DNA of 64,000 bases from Elizabethkingia meningoseptica_A (lineage in GTDB: Bacteria; Bacteroidota; Bacteroidia; Flavobacteriales; Weeksellaceae): assembly GCF_045762675.1 (NCBI RefSeq), contig NZ_JBJDLK010000002.1, forward strand, positions 434,001-498,000, in the 5' to 3' direction. The notes beneath the pieces were generated by a model. That model had not been told where the DNA came from and did no database searches. It was given only the letters and a program-made list of their open reading frames with translations. Position 1 is the first letter of the stretch; each line of letters begins with the position of its first letter. This document shows, piece after piece, positions 33,351 to 42,185 of the stretch. Both the position numbers and the translations under genes were made by a program.

Positions 33351-35270
33351 TTATAATATTCTGTATAATACCTTATCCAGCTCCATTTTCAGCTTGGTAA
33401 GCTTTACAATCATGGCATAATACTGCACATCATTACCGGGATCTTCACTTACCTTTTTCTGTAAATCTTTTATAATTTTTAGTATATACTCCCGCTTATG
33501 CCGAAGGATAATATCCTGTACCATTTTTTCAACCACATCTTCCTCGGAACTGAAATAAATATTGAATTTATTCCAGTCGCTCAGCTGGTATGGTTCTATT
33601 AAAGCATCTGCTACTTTCTGACTCACTTCCTCATCCATCAGGCTAAAAAAGAATTTTCCGGATCTCAGTTCATTCCCTTCAAATCCTTTTCGTATTTCTT
33701 CTATAATTTTCTGGTTTAAAGGAATCTGGATTTCATAAGAATCTTCATCAAAATGATTCAGGATCTCCTGAATAACAGAGGATTTTACCATCCCCTCTTC
33801 TTTTTTTCTGATAATTTCTTTGTCCCCGTATTTCAGCATCAGTTCTACCAGTTTTTCTTCCAGTAATAAAAGCGGATTAACTGTTTCTACCTGTGAAAGG
33901 TCTACTTTTTCAAGTTTTGGCTGAATCTGCTGCGGCTTCGGTTTTTCATGCTGCTGGATACCTGTCTTCTGAACCTGAAGTTCATTAAACAAATTCTGTT
34001 CAGAAACATGTAATAGTTTTGATGCCTGCTGGATAAATATTTCCTGCTGAAGGTTGTTCGGAACAAAAGCAATACTCTTTACAACTTCTTTTATCAGTTC
34101 GGCCCTTTTAAAAGGATCATCGCCTGCATCCTTATGAAGAACATCTATTTTAAAATGAATAAAATCAACTGCGTGTTCGGCAATGTAATTCTTTACATAT
34201 TCCTGTGGAAAAGCCTTGGCAAAACTGTCCGGATCATGTCCGTCCGGAAACAGCATGACTTTGATGTTCATCCCGTCTTCCAGCAACAGGTCAATACTTC
34301 GGAATGATGCTTTAATCCCGGCTGCATCACCGTCAAACAAAATAGTAACGTTCGGCGTAAGCCTTTTGATCAGTTTAATCTGCTCTTTGGTCAGCGCTGT
34401 TCCACTACTCGCCACAACATTTTCTATTCCCGACTGATGCAGGGATATAACATCCATATAGCCCTCTACAAGAAGACAATGATTTTCTTTGGAAATGGAC
34501 TGCTTGGATTGAGCAATACCATACAGCACGTTTGATTTATGATAAATATCCGTTTCCGGAGAGTTGAGATATTTAGCTGTTTTAACATTACTCTTCAGGA
34601 TTCTGGCACCAAAACCTAAAACCCTGCCTGAGAAACTAAGAATCGGAAATATTACCCGTTCACGGAAACGATCGATTCCGTCAGGTGCATTTTCAGGAAA
34701 AATAGAGAGTCCTGATTTTTCCAGCAATTCCTTTTCATAACCTTTTTCCTTGGCTGATCTGGTGAAAGCATTTTTGAGTTCCGGAGAGTAACCAAGCTGA
34801 AATTTTTTAAGGATCTCATCATTTAATCCCCGCTCTCTGAAATAAGAAAGTCCGATGTTCTGACCTTCTTCCGTTTCGTATAACTGTTCCTGAAAGAAGT
34901 TGTTGGCAACTTCATGTATTTTATATAAAAGTTCCTTCTGATTACGGGATTCTTTTTCAACTTCTGAAATCTCCTGAATATCTTCTTCAATCTCGATTCC
35001 GTACTTTTTGGCGAGATGACGAAGTGCTTCGGGATAGGTAAAGTTTTCAATTTCCATAAGGAAAGAAACCGCTGTTCCTCCTTTTCCGGAACTGAAATCC
35101 TTCCAGATTTGCTTGCTTGGAGACACAACAAAAGAAGGAGACTTTTCATCATGAAAAGGACTAAGCCCCTTAAAGTTTCCTCCTGCACGCTTAAGCTGTA
35201 CATATTCACCAACCACCTCTTCCACTCTTACTGCGGAGAAAATTTTATCTATCGTGGTTTTCGAAATCAT
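33351..35270 (-). CDS. dnaG: DNA primase, without zinc-binding cysteines
   Basis: A 639-residue primase. The N-terminal domain keeps the CHC2 frame (GLSPFHDEKSPSFVVSP, then IWKDFSSGKGGTAVSF), but the first Cys is Ser and the later Cys pair is absent, so no zinc site can form; only the His remains. I recall this as a feature of flavobacterial primases. The catalytic core follows with FPILSFSGRVLGFGAR and the TOPRIM motif LVEGYMDV near residue 265, with DGDAAGI. The C-terminal helicase-binding region is divergent. It makes RNA primers at the replication fork. Confidence 0.96.
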   Translation of the reverse strand: MISKTTIDKIFSAVRVEEVVGEYVQLKRAGGNFKGLSPFHDEKSPSFVVSPSKQIWKDFSSGKGGTAVSFLMEIENFTYPEALRHLAKKYGIEIEEDIQEISEVEKESRNQKELLYKIHEVANNFFQEQLYETEEGQNIGLSYFRERGLNDEILKKFQLGYSPELKNAFTRSAKEKGYEKELLEKSGLSIFPENAPDGIDRFRERVIFPILSFSGRVLGFGARILKSNVKTAKYLNSPETDIYHKSNVLYGIAQSKQSISKENHCLLVEGYMDVISLHQSGIENVVASSGTALTKEQIKLIKRLTPNVTILFDGDAAGIKASFRSIDLLLEDGMNIKVMLFPDGHDPDSFAKAFPQEYVKNYIAEHAVDFIHFKIDVLHKDAGDDPFKRAELIKEVVKSIAFVPNNLQQEIFIQQASKLLHVSEQNLFNELQVQKTGIQQHEKPKPQQIQPKLEKVDLSQVETVNPLLLLEEKLVELMLKYGDKEIIRKKEEGMVKSSVIQEILNHFDEDSYEIQIPLNQKIIEEIRKGFEGNELRSGKFFFSLMDEEVSQKVADALIEPYQLSDWNKFNIYFSSEEDVVEKMVQDIILRHKREYILKIIKDLQKKVSEDPGNDVQYYAMIVKLTKLKMELDKVLYRIL

Positions 35271-35316
35271 ACTTAATTTTTAAAAAGTAAAAATATTAAT
35301 TTATTGTAGAAAAAAA

Positions 35317-35337
35317 GAGATTGCCAAAAGCAATCTC
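35317..35337 (-). terminator. Intrinsic terminator of the DedA gene
   Basis: GAGATTGC pairs with GCAATCTC around CAAAA; read on the minus strand it runs into a T-tract. Confidence 0.8.
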
Positions 35338-35362
35338 AATTTATCTGTAAAATCCGGGAAAA

Positions 35363-36040
35363 TTAATTTGACCCTTCAATTTCTTTTTTCTTATCTCCGC
35401 CTGAAAGTAATTTAATTAAAACCGGAGCAGTTGTGATAATTACAATAATGATAATAATCCATTCCAGGTGGCTCTTAAGATCTATATTAAACTGATCCTG
35501 GAAAAATTTATCCAGATAATGCCCTGCATAAACCAGTGAAAAAGCCCAAAGTACACCTCCTATTACATTATAAATGAAGAATCGTCCTTTATCCATTTTT
35601 ACAATCCCGGCAACAATAGGTGCAAATGTTCTTACAACCGGCAGGAATCTCGCCATAATAACAGCAACTTTACCATGATCTTCGAAGAAATCATGCGCCT
35701 TGAACAGATATTTTTTCTTGAAGATCCAGGTATCTTTTCTTTCATATAACATAGGTCCGCTTTTATAACCGAACCAGTATCCTACCATATTACCTATAAT
35801 AGCTGCAATAGCAATTAGAGATCCCAGTATTGTTGTATCTATAAAATCACTTCCTGTTGAGCCAAAACTCTCTGAAATAATCTTTGTTGCATATATTCCT
35901 GAAACAAATAAAAGGCTGTCTCCCGGCAAGAAAAAGCCAACAAAAAGGCCAGTTTCAGCAAAAATAATAAATAGTACAATCCAGAGCCCGCCATTCGTAA
36001 TATAGAAATCGGGATTTAAAAGATCTTTCCAACTTTCCAT
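35363..36040 (-). CDS. DedA family membrane protein
   Basis: A 225-residue inner-membrane protein of the DedA/VTT family. PGDSLLFVSGIYA near residue 40 and ARFLPVVRTFAPIVAGI near residue 128 (with the conserved Arg pair) are diagnostic. Members are thought to act as lipid scramblases or proton-linked transporters that support envelope homeostasis. A -7 box at 36061 fits the ATG at 36040. Confidence 0.93.
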   Translation of the reverse strand: MESWKDLLNPDFYITNGGLWIVLFIIFAETGLFVGFFLPGDSLLFVSGIYATKIISESFGSTGSDFIDTTILGSLIAIAAIIGNMVGYWFGYKSGPMLYERKDTWIFKKKYLFKAHDFFEDHGKVAVIMARFLPVVRTFAPIVAGIVKMDKGRFFIYNVIGGVLWAFSLVYAGHYLDKFFQDQFNIDLKSHLEWIIIIIVIITTAPVLIKLLSGGDKKKEIEGSN

Positions 36041-36060
36041 TCAGTAGATTTATTGATTGA

Positions 36061-36068
36061 CAAATATA
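36061..36068 (-). promoter_or_regulatory. -7 promoter box of the DedA gene
   Basis: TATATTTG on the minus strand, 20 bases before the start codon. Confidence 0.5.
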
Positions 36069-36132
36069 AATAAAATTAAAATCTTCTAATGATAGAATCT
36101 ATTTAATGTTTTGTTAAATTTAATTTCAACGA

Positions 36133-36609
36133 TTACTTTGCGTCCAAAAGAATTGCCAGCTGAATGCAGTTTTCGTTCGACCGGTTACTCCATGCATGAT
36201 TCGTGCCACGCTGAATAACAATATCCCCCGGTTTTAATAAAGTTTCTTCTCCTTCTAACATCAGGTATATTTCTCCGGAAAGAATTACAATATAATCCAA
36301 GGATTTAGTCTGATGCATCAGCGGATGCGGCTGTCCTTCTTTCACTTCTAAACCGAGTTCTTTATCCGGCGGAATACTTACATATCTGAAGTATGTTCCG
36401 TTTACCGGAACTTTTGGTATCGGTGTATTTTCTATTACAAGCGTTTTCTGAAGATCTACCGGAAAGGTATCTGTTGTCCATATATCCGATAACACAAGTC
36501 CTTTTATATCTTCATTTACATTGGTTACAACTGCATCTTCTATGATGACAGATTTACCCTCTTTAATGCCTGTAACAACTCTTCTCGGGATTTTTGGAAT
36601 GTCTGACAT
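36133..36609 (-). CDS. Cupin-domain protein
   Basis: A 158-residue protein whose C-terminal half is a small cupin barrel (MHQTKSLDYIVILSGEIYLMLEGEE, LKPGDIVIQRGTNHAWSN). The metal site has a His early and GTNHAW late, so a metal ion is likely. The N-terminal half (RRVVTGIKEGKS, DAVVTNV) matches a type found with many small oxygenase-like cupins. The frame is open to 36657, which would overlap prfB; the ATG at 36609 leaves a 10-base gap, so the gene is probably co-transcribed with prfB. Function unknown. Confidence 0.82.
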   Translation of the reverse strand: MSDIPKIPRRVVTGIKEGKSVIIEDAVVTNVNEDIKGLVLSDIWTTDTFPVDLQKTLVIENTPIPKVPVNGTYFRYVSIPPDKELGLEVKEGQPHPLMHQTKSLDYIVILSGEIYLMLEGEETLLKPGDIVIQRGTNHAWSNRSNENCIQLAILLDAK

Positions 36610-36619
36610 GCGGGTCTGA

Positions 36620-37729
36620 TTAAAAAATATCTTCTTCAACTGCATTTTGTCCCTCATTCATAAGGAATGCTTTAAGGAATGGTGTAAGATTACCATTCAT
36701 TACACTATCCACATCAGAAGTTTCATAACCTGAACGAACATCTTTTACCAGTTTGTAAGGATGCATTACATAATTACGAATCTGACTTCCCCACTCAATC
36801 TTCATCTTATTGGCTTCAATTTCATTACGGGCTTTCATTCGTTCTTCCAATTCTATTTCGTAAAGTCTTGATCTTAAAAGCTGCATTGCTTTTTCCTTGT
36901 TCTGCAACTGGGAACGGCTTTCGGAGTTTTCAATAATAATACCTGTAGGTGCGTGCCGAAGACGTACAGCTGTTTCTACTTTGTTTACATTCTGCCCTCC
37001 CGCACCACTGGCACGCATAGTCTCAAAAGTAATGTCCGCCGGATTAATATTAATTTCAATAGTGTCATCTACCAACGGATACACATAAACAGAGACAAAA
37101 CTCGTATGTCTTTTTGCATTGGAATCAAAAGGCGATATACGCACCAACCGGTGTACCCCATTTTCTCCTTTCAGATAACCAAAGGCATAATCTCCGTCCA
37201 CTTCAAGCGTAACTGTTTTTACACCGGCAACATCACCTTCCTGATAGTTCAGTTCTTTTATTTTGAAGCCCTGTTTCTCGGCCCACATCACATACATTCT
37301 CATCAGCATACTTGCCCAGTCGCAGCTCTCAGTACCTCCGGCACCGGCTGTTATCTGAATGACCGCCGACAATTCATCGCCCTCATTTGAAAGCATATTA
37401 CGAAATTCCAGTTCTTCAATCTTCTCAATCAGTTTTGGAAAAGCTTCATCCAGTTCTTTCTCACTTTCTGCATCTTCCTTAGCAAATTCCTGAAGAACCA
37501 ACAGGTCTTCAAATGTATTTTTTATTTCATTATAATCTTCAACCCATCTTTTTTTCCCACGCAGCTGCTTAAGAAAAACTTCGGCTTCTTTAGGGTCATT
37601 CCAGAATTCAGGAGCAGCAGTTTTCTCATCTTCATTAATGATTTCTATCTTCTTCTTTTCAATTTGAAGATATTTATGTAGATCTTCGATGCGTTTTAGC
37701 ACATCTTTTGTTTGCTCATTATTAATCAT
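36620..37729 (-). CDS. prfB: Peptide chain release factor 2, without frameshift site
   Basis: A 369-residue RF2. RISPFDSN contains the SPF tripeptide that reads UGA/UAA, and SGAGGQNVNKVETAVR has the GGQ catalytic loop. It releases finished proteins at UGA and UAA stop codons. The usual in-frame TGA after the Tyr-Leu near codon 20-25 is replaced by CAA (TAT CTT CAA), so the autoregulatory +1 frameshift is absent. The frame is open to 37777, but MINNEQTKDV at 37729 matches RF2 starts. A -7 box ends 4 bases before this ATG. Confidence 0.95.
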   Translation of the reverse strand: MINNEQTKDVLKRIEDLHKYLQIEKKKIEIINEDEKTAAPEFWNDPKEAEVFLKQLRGKKRWVEDYNEIKNTFEDLLVLQEFAKEDAESEKELDEAFPKLIEKIEELEFRNMLSNEGDELSAVIQITAGAGGTESCDWASMLMRMYVMWAEKQGFKIKELNYQEGDVAGVKTVTLEVDGDYAFGYLKGENGVHRLVRISPFDSNAKRHTSFVSVYVYPLVDDTIEININPADITFETMRASGAGGQNVNKVETAVRLRHAPTGIIIENSESRSQLQNKEKAMQLLRSRLYEIELEERMKARNEIEANKMKIEWGSQIRNYVMHPYKLVKDVRSGYETSDVDSVMNGNLTPFLKAFLMNEGQNAVEEDIF

Positions 37730-37733
37730 TGAA

Positions 37734-37741
37734 CAAAGATA
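37734..37741 (-). promoter_or_regulatory. -7 box directly before prfB
   Basis: TATCTTTG on the minus strand, 4 bases before the ATG at 37729. It would give a leaderless or almost leaderless transcript. Confidence 0.45.
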
Positions 37742-37903
37742 AAACTTAGATAATGAATGCAAAAAATAATTCTTCATCTAATCATTTTTGGCTATTTTAA
37801 AATAATTATCTATATTAACAACTTTATTCAAAATATTAATCTACAATAAACAAAATAAACACATAATTAGAACTACATATTAAACAAAACACACTACACA
37901 TTT

Positions 37904-38470
37904 ATGGAAAAGATAAAAAATATATTCAACAGCATCATTGAATTAAATGATACTGAGTTTAATTATTACCTTAGTAAACTATCAACAAAGGAGTACAAAA
38001 AGGGGGAAATCATCACCCCAAAGGGTACTGTAGAAAATTATGCCTATTATATACAGAAAGGTATTGTCAGACGTTTTATAGAAAGAGGTGAAGGTGAAGC
38101 GACATTTTATTTCGCTTTTGAGCAGGATTTTGTTTCAGCATATGATTCTTTTATTACCCAAACACCTTGTCGCTATTCCTTACAGGCGCTTGAAGACACC
38201 AGTCTTTTAAGAATTTCCTGGGATGACGTACAGGATTTATATCAAAAATCATGTAAATGGGAAAGAATCGGCAGGATACTGAATGAACAGGCTTATATAG
38301 AAAGGGCAGACAGAGAATTCTCTTTACTGGCAAAGTCACCACAAGAGCGTTATGAAAGCCTTTTCCAGCAAAATCCCGAGGTTATAAAAAGAATCCCTTT
38401 AAAACATATAGCTTCTTATATAGGAATAACTCCTCAGGCTTTAAGCCGTATCAGAAAGCGAATTTTTTAA
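37904..38470 (+). CDS. Crp/Fnr-family transcriptional regulator
   Basis: A 188-residue protein with a cyclic-nucleotide-binding-like barrel at residues 20-115 (YKKGEIITPKGTVENYAYYIQKGIVRRFI, then FAFEQDFVSAYDSFI) and a short C-terminal helix-turn-helix (IPLKHIASYIGITPQALSRIRKRI). The pocket lacks the RxS cAMP signature, so the ligand is unknown. Such short Crp-like proteins are common in Bacteroidota. It is convergent with the AAA+ gene. Confidence 0.88.
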   Translation: MEKIKNIFNSIIELNDTEFNYYLSKLSTKEYKKGEIITPKGTVENYAYYIQKGIVRRFIERGEGEATFYFAFEQDFVSAYDSFITQTPCRYSLQALEDTSLLRISWDDVQDLYQKSCKWERIGRILNEQAYIERADREFSLLAKSPQERYESLFQQNPEVIKRIPLKHIASYIGITPQALSRIRKRIF

Positions 38471-38598
38471 CCCAAATTCATTTTTTAGCGCAAAAAATAT
38501 CTATATTTTTGCCCTAATTTTAAGCTCATCGGTTTAAAATTTTCTCAAAATCTCAAACTCACAAATGAAAAAGCAAGCTCCTTGCTTTGAGAAAAAAT

Positions 38599-38633
38599 TT
38601 ATTGCCTGATTAATTTTCAGGCAATATTTTCTC
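38599..38633. terminator. Hairpin between convergent genes
   Basis: ATTGCCTGA and TCAGGCAAT form a stem around ATTAATTT, followed by ATTTTCTC. It lies between the Crp-like gene and the AAA+ gene and could terminate both. A weaker hairpin (CAAGCTCCTTG) precedes it. Confidence 0.6.
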
Positions 38634-38734
38634 AAAATTCTGTATCATATAAAATTTCATTCAGAATCATTTTATACAGTACGAAGAGTTTGTAAGTTTT
38701 TATTTTCCGCATAAAACCTGTTCGATATACCGGA

Positions 38735-40078
38735 TTATTTACCTTCTTCTTCCTGATTGAATCCAATTTTACGAATCGGTTCTTCTTTGATTCTGTAATG
38801 ATCCAATTCTTCATTCAGCTTCTGGATACGCTCTGGAAATTCGGTCGACAGATTCTGTGTGAGTTCTGATACAAAAACAGCACACTGATTCAGATATTCC
38901 GGAGTAAGCTTAGCTGAAGCTTCACTGATGGCAGCATTAATAATTTTATCTGATATAGGCATATTCTGTTCCTGCTGTCTCATATATTCAGCATGGATCC
39001 TTTTCTTAACACCCTGGGTAAAATCAATCAGCATTGTATTGGAAAACAATTTCATTTTTTCCGCAGCTCCTTCCCAGAAAGGCTTTTTATCGGCATTATT
39101 CTGTTTCAGAATATTCAGCAAAGGAGATGTTTCTGCAAGATTTTTCATCATATGATACATAATCAGTTGTGCTCGTTCATCTTCATCCGGCGGAAATACA
39201 GGGATAAGCAAATCAAAGCGTCCCGGCGCGAGGATTTCGTCATCAAACCCTGATAATGCATCTGTTGATCCTACAAACAAAGCTTCCTCTTTCAGATTAT
39301 TTTGTATAGCGTGAAGAATAGCACTTTTTACTTCCATTGTCTCGGAAGATAATGGTGAGTCTGGTATTTTCTCTACTGCAATATCTTCAAAATGTTCCAT
39401 AAACAGAAGAGTCTTCGGTTTTTTAATTTTACCAAATAAGAAATCCTTAAACTTTCTCATTTTACCGCTGCTGTAGTGTACAGAAAGATAATCGTTCCTT
39501 ACCTCCACAAATTCATAACCTATCATTTCTGCTATTTTCTTTGCCCAGAATATCTTTCCGCTTCCCGGAGGTCCGTAAAGAATAATTCCGGCCGGCTTCG
39601 ATATTCCCCAGTTCTCGAGCTGATTTGGATTGATAAAAGGTTCTATAACATCGGTTACATAGAAGAACAAATCTCTGTAGCCTATAAAATCATGTTGGGT
39701 AAGCGGTGTTTGTTTTCCAAAATAATTATAGATAAAATGATAATCTCCGCCCAGCTTATTATCTATATTATAACTGGAAATACTGGTTTTATACCCGTTG
39801 GATTCATATAGATTAGGGCATTTCTTCAGCAACTCCTCTACTTTTTCAACAGGCTGGTTAATACGTTCTGCAATATCTCCCGATGTTTTCTCCATACGGA
39901 TATCATCGCTGTATTTTTTAAGAAACGCTGCATTATCACGGGCAAACTGTACAAAATTATCTTTTATGTTTAATTGTCCGTCCATCACATCATCTATTTT
40001 CAGATCAAAATCTGTAATAAACTGTTTTATACTTTCTTTAGATATGGTAAGATCTTGGGTAAGTTCCGCTAGTTTCAT
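38735..40078 (-). CDS. AAA+ ATPase-like protein with degenerate nucleotide site
   Basis: A 447-residue protein. Residues 1-85 contain small helical segments resembling translation-factor N-domains. The AAA+ core starts near residue 128 (FIGYRDLFFYVTDVI) with a Walker A of GPPGSGKIFWAKK, where the Thr/Ser after Lys is Ile. Walker B reads LLFMEHFED, lacking the usual Asp. Sensor-1 and arginine-finger regions (VGSTDALSGFDDEILAPGRFDLLIPVFPP) look normal. ATP binding or hydrolysis may be weak or lost. I do not recognise a specific role. It is divergent from the ABC transporter at 40181. Confidence 0.8.
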   Translation of the reverse strand: MKLAELTQDLTISKESIKQFITDFDLKIDDVMDGQLNIKDNFVQFARDNAAFLKKYSDDIRMEKTSGDIAERINQPVEKVEELLKKCPNLYESNGYKTSISSYNIDNKLGGDYHFIYNYFGKQTPLTQHDFIGYRDLFFYVTDVIEPFINPNQLENWGISKPAGIILYGPPGSGKIFWAKKIAEMIGYEFVEVRNDYLSVHYSSGKMRKFKDFLFGKIKKPKTLLFMEHFEDIAVEKIPDSPLSSETMEVKSAILHAIQNNLKEEALFVGSTDALSGFDDEILAPGRFDLLIPVFPPDEDERAQLIMYHMMKNLAETSPLLNILKQNNADKKPFWEGAAEKMKLFSNTMLIDFTQGVKKRIHAEYMRQQEQNMPISDKIINAAISEASAKLTPEYLNQCAVFVSELTQNLSTEFPERIQKLNEELDHYRIKEEPIRKIGFNQEEEGK

Positions 40079-40180
40079 TTCTTTTGAAATTTTAATTCAA
40101 GATACAATTATTTTACCTAAGATTTTTTTAGCGTGTAACATTTTAAGACTTTTTAGGACTATTTAAAGAAAGCTCAAAAA

Positions 40181-41071
40181 ATGGAAAACGTTTTATCCGT
40201 TAGGAATCTCACTAAAAAATTTAAAAGAACGGTTGTAAACAACATTTCGTTCAATGTTGAAAAGGGAAATGTTTATGGACTTCTCGGGCCAAACGGCAGT
40301 GGAAAATCAACAACTTTCGGAATGCTCCTTACCACTATCAATCCTACTTCCGGAGAATGGTCCTGGTTTGGAGAAAAAGGTACAACTCCCGAAACTTTAA
40401 AAAAAATTGGCGCTATTATAGAACAGCCCAATTTCTACCCATACTTAAGTGCTGCTAAAAACCTTAAAATAGTTGCAGAAATAAAAGGTGCACCTTATTC
40501 AGAAATTGATAAAGTACTTTCTACTGTAGGACTTCTCGAAAGAAAAAATGATGCGTTCCGTACTTTTTCCCTGGGGATGAAACAGCGTCTGGCAATTGCA
40601 TCGGCACTGCTTAATAATCCACAGGTTCTTATTCTGGATGAACCTACAAACGGACTGGATCCTGAAGGAATTATCCAGATCCGTGAAATTATATCCAATA
40701 TCGCAAGACAAGGAATCACCATTATTATCGCCAGCCACCTTCTCGATGAAATCGAAAAAATATGCAGTCACGTGATCGTATTAAAAGAAGGAAATGCAAT
40801 ATACAGCGGAAGTGTAGACGGAATGACCAATTCCAAAGGTTACTTCGAGCTAAAAGCAGATAACAATGAACAACTTTTAAATATTCTTGAAGAACTGAGT
40901 CTATTTTCAGCATTGAAGCATAACGGTGAATTAATTATTGCGAATATTAATGACGACATCTCTGCTTCACAACTCAATAAAAAACTTACCGAACGGGGCA
41001 TTTACCTTTCACATCTCGCCAAGAAAAAACAATCACTTGAATCTCAATTCCTTGAACTTGTAAAAAAATAA
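40181..41071 (+). CDS. ABC transporter ATP-binding protein
   Basis: A 296-residue ATPase with Walker A GLLGPNGSGKST (residues 33-44), Q-loop IEQPNFYP, signature FSLGMKQRLAIA and Walker B VLILDEPTNGLDP. It resembles the BcrA/NatA type that powers two-component exporters. The partner permease begins 4 bases downstream. The substrate is unknown; lantibiotic, peptide or lipid export are common for the type. Confidence 0.93.
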   Translation: MENVLSVRNLTKKFKRTVVNNISFNVEKGNVYGLLGPNGSGKSTTFGMLLTTINPTSGEWSWFGEKGTTPETLKKIGAIIEQPNFYPYLSAAKNLKIVAEIKGAPYSEIDKVLSTVGLLERKNDAFRTFSLGMKQRLAIASALLNNPQVLILDEPTNGLDPEGIIQIREIISNIARQGITIIIASHLLDEIEKICSHVIVLKEGNAIYSGSVDGMTNSKGYFELKADNNEQLLNILEELSLFSALKHNGELIIANINDDISASQLNKKLTERGIYLSHLAKKKQSLESQFLELVKK

Positions 41072-41075
41072 AAAC

Positions 41076-41924
41076 ATGAAAAGACTACTCGCTCTAGAAT
41101 ACTATAAGAATCTTACTTACAGACCATTTAAGATATTTACATCATTATATTTCATTGTTCTTATTGCCCTTTTGTTTATCGGGCTTGTAAACATTCAGTT
41201 CTCTGGTGGATTTGAAATTAATCTGAAAGATCAGGGAATTTATAACTTTCCCGAAATATGGAATTTTACGACCTGGATCGTCGCACTTTTAAAAATATTC
41301 CTCGGGCTTATCATTGTGTTTTCCATTTGTCAGGAATTTACAAACCGAATGTTTAAACAAAATACCATTGACGGATTAAGCAGAGAGGAATTTATAGGTT
41401 CCAAACTACTGACGATTTTTATATTTACCTTCGTTTCCACACTTGTTGTTTTTGGAATCACACTAGCAATCGGACTTTCTTATTCGGAATCAACACAATC
41501 CGATTTAATTTTCAAGGAAATGTTTTTTATCGGTCATTATTTTCTGAAGCTGTTCACTTTCTTTAGTTTTCTTATGTTCCTTTCGATCTTACTGCGGAAA
41601 TCTATTTTTGTGTTACTGGCTTTCTTTATGTGGTGGATTGCCGAAGCAATATTTGGAGTAATTGAAAGCTATACCAAATTTAAAGGATTGCATTCCGAAC
41701 AGGCTGCGGCTGTAATGAAAGATTCGTTCTTTGTCTCTAAAATTCTTCCGCTGGAAAGTATGTCACAACTTATTCCAAACCCTATTATGCGATTGAAAGC
41801 AGCAAAGATTTTCGGCGTTCCGTATGAATTCCATTATCCAACAGAAAGTCTTATTGCATGCATATTCTGGTGCGCCTTGTTCATTTACGGATCATATTAC
41901 ATATTAAAGAAAAGAGACTGGTAA
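41076..41924 (+). CDS. ABC-2 type permease
   Basis: A 282-residue membrane protein with six hydrophobic helices and the ABC-2 pattern (ALLKIFLGLIIVFSICQEFTNRMFKQNTIDGLSREEFIGSKLL). It follows the ATPase gene by 4 bases and forms the transport channel with it. A terminator follows at 41944. Confidence 0.9.
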   Translation: MKRLLALEYYKNLTYRPFKIFTSLYFIVLIALLFIGLVNIQFSGGFEINLKDQGIYNFPEIWNFTTWIVALLKIFLGLIIVFSICQEFTNRMFKQNTIDGLSREEFIGSKLLTIFIFTFVSTLVVFGITLAIGLSYSESTQSDLIFKEMFFIGHYFLKLFTFFSFLMFLSILLRKSIFVLLAFFMWWIAEAIFGVIESYTKFKGLHSEQAAAVMKDSFFVSKILPLESMSQLIPNPIMRLKAAKIFGVPYEFHYPTESLIACIFWCALFIYGSYYILKKRDW

Positions 41925-41943
41925 CTCCGGCATACATCAACAG

Positions 41944-41979
41944 AAAATCCTCCGCTTTTCCGGAGGATTTTTCTTTTTT
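41944..41979 (+). terminator. Intrinsic terminator of the ABC transporter operon
   Basis: AAAATCCTCCG pairs with CGGAGGATTTTT around CTTTTC, followed by a T-run. Confidence 0.9.
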
Positions 41980-42161
41980 TTAAATTGATTTCAGATTGCG
42001 TATTTCTGAAAGAGGTTACCACAAATATCAAAAATTAAGAAATCAGAACGTTAAGTGCTCTCCCTAAATAATTTTTCATAAGATTAAAGCTTCTTTTTTT
42101 AGGGCTTACAGACTTATTTGCTTTTTATAGAAGTTACGGCATCACTTTCTTTTAAAATCAT

Positions 42162-42169
42162 TATTTTTG
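42162..42169 (+). promoter_or_regulatory. -7 promoter box of alaS
   Basis: TATTTTTG, 16 bases before the ATG at 42186. Confidence 0.5.
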
Positions 42170-42185
42170 CACATCAATTTTTACT

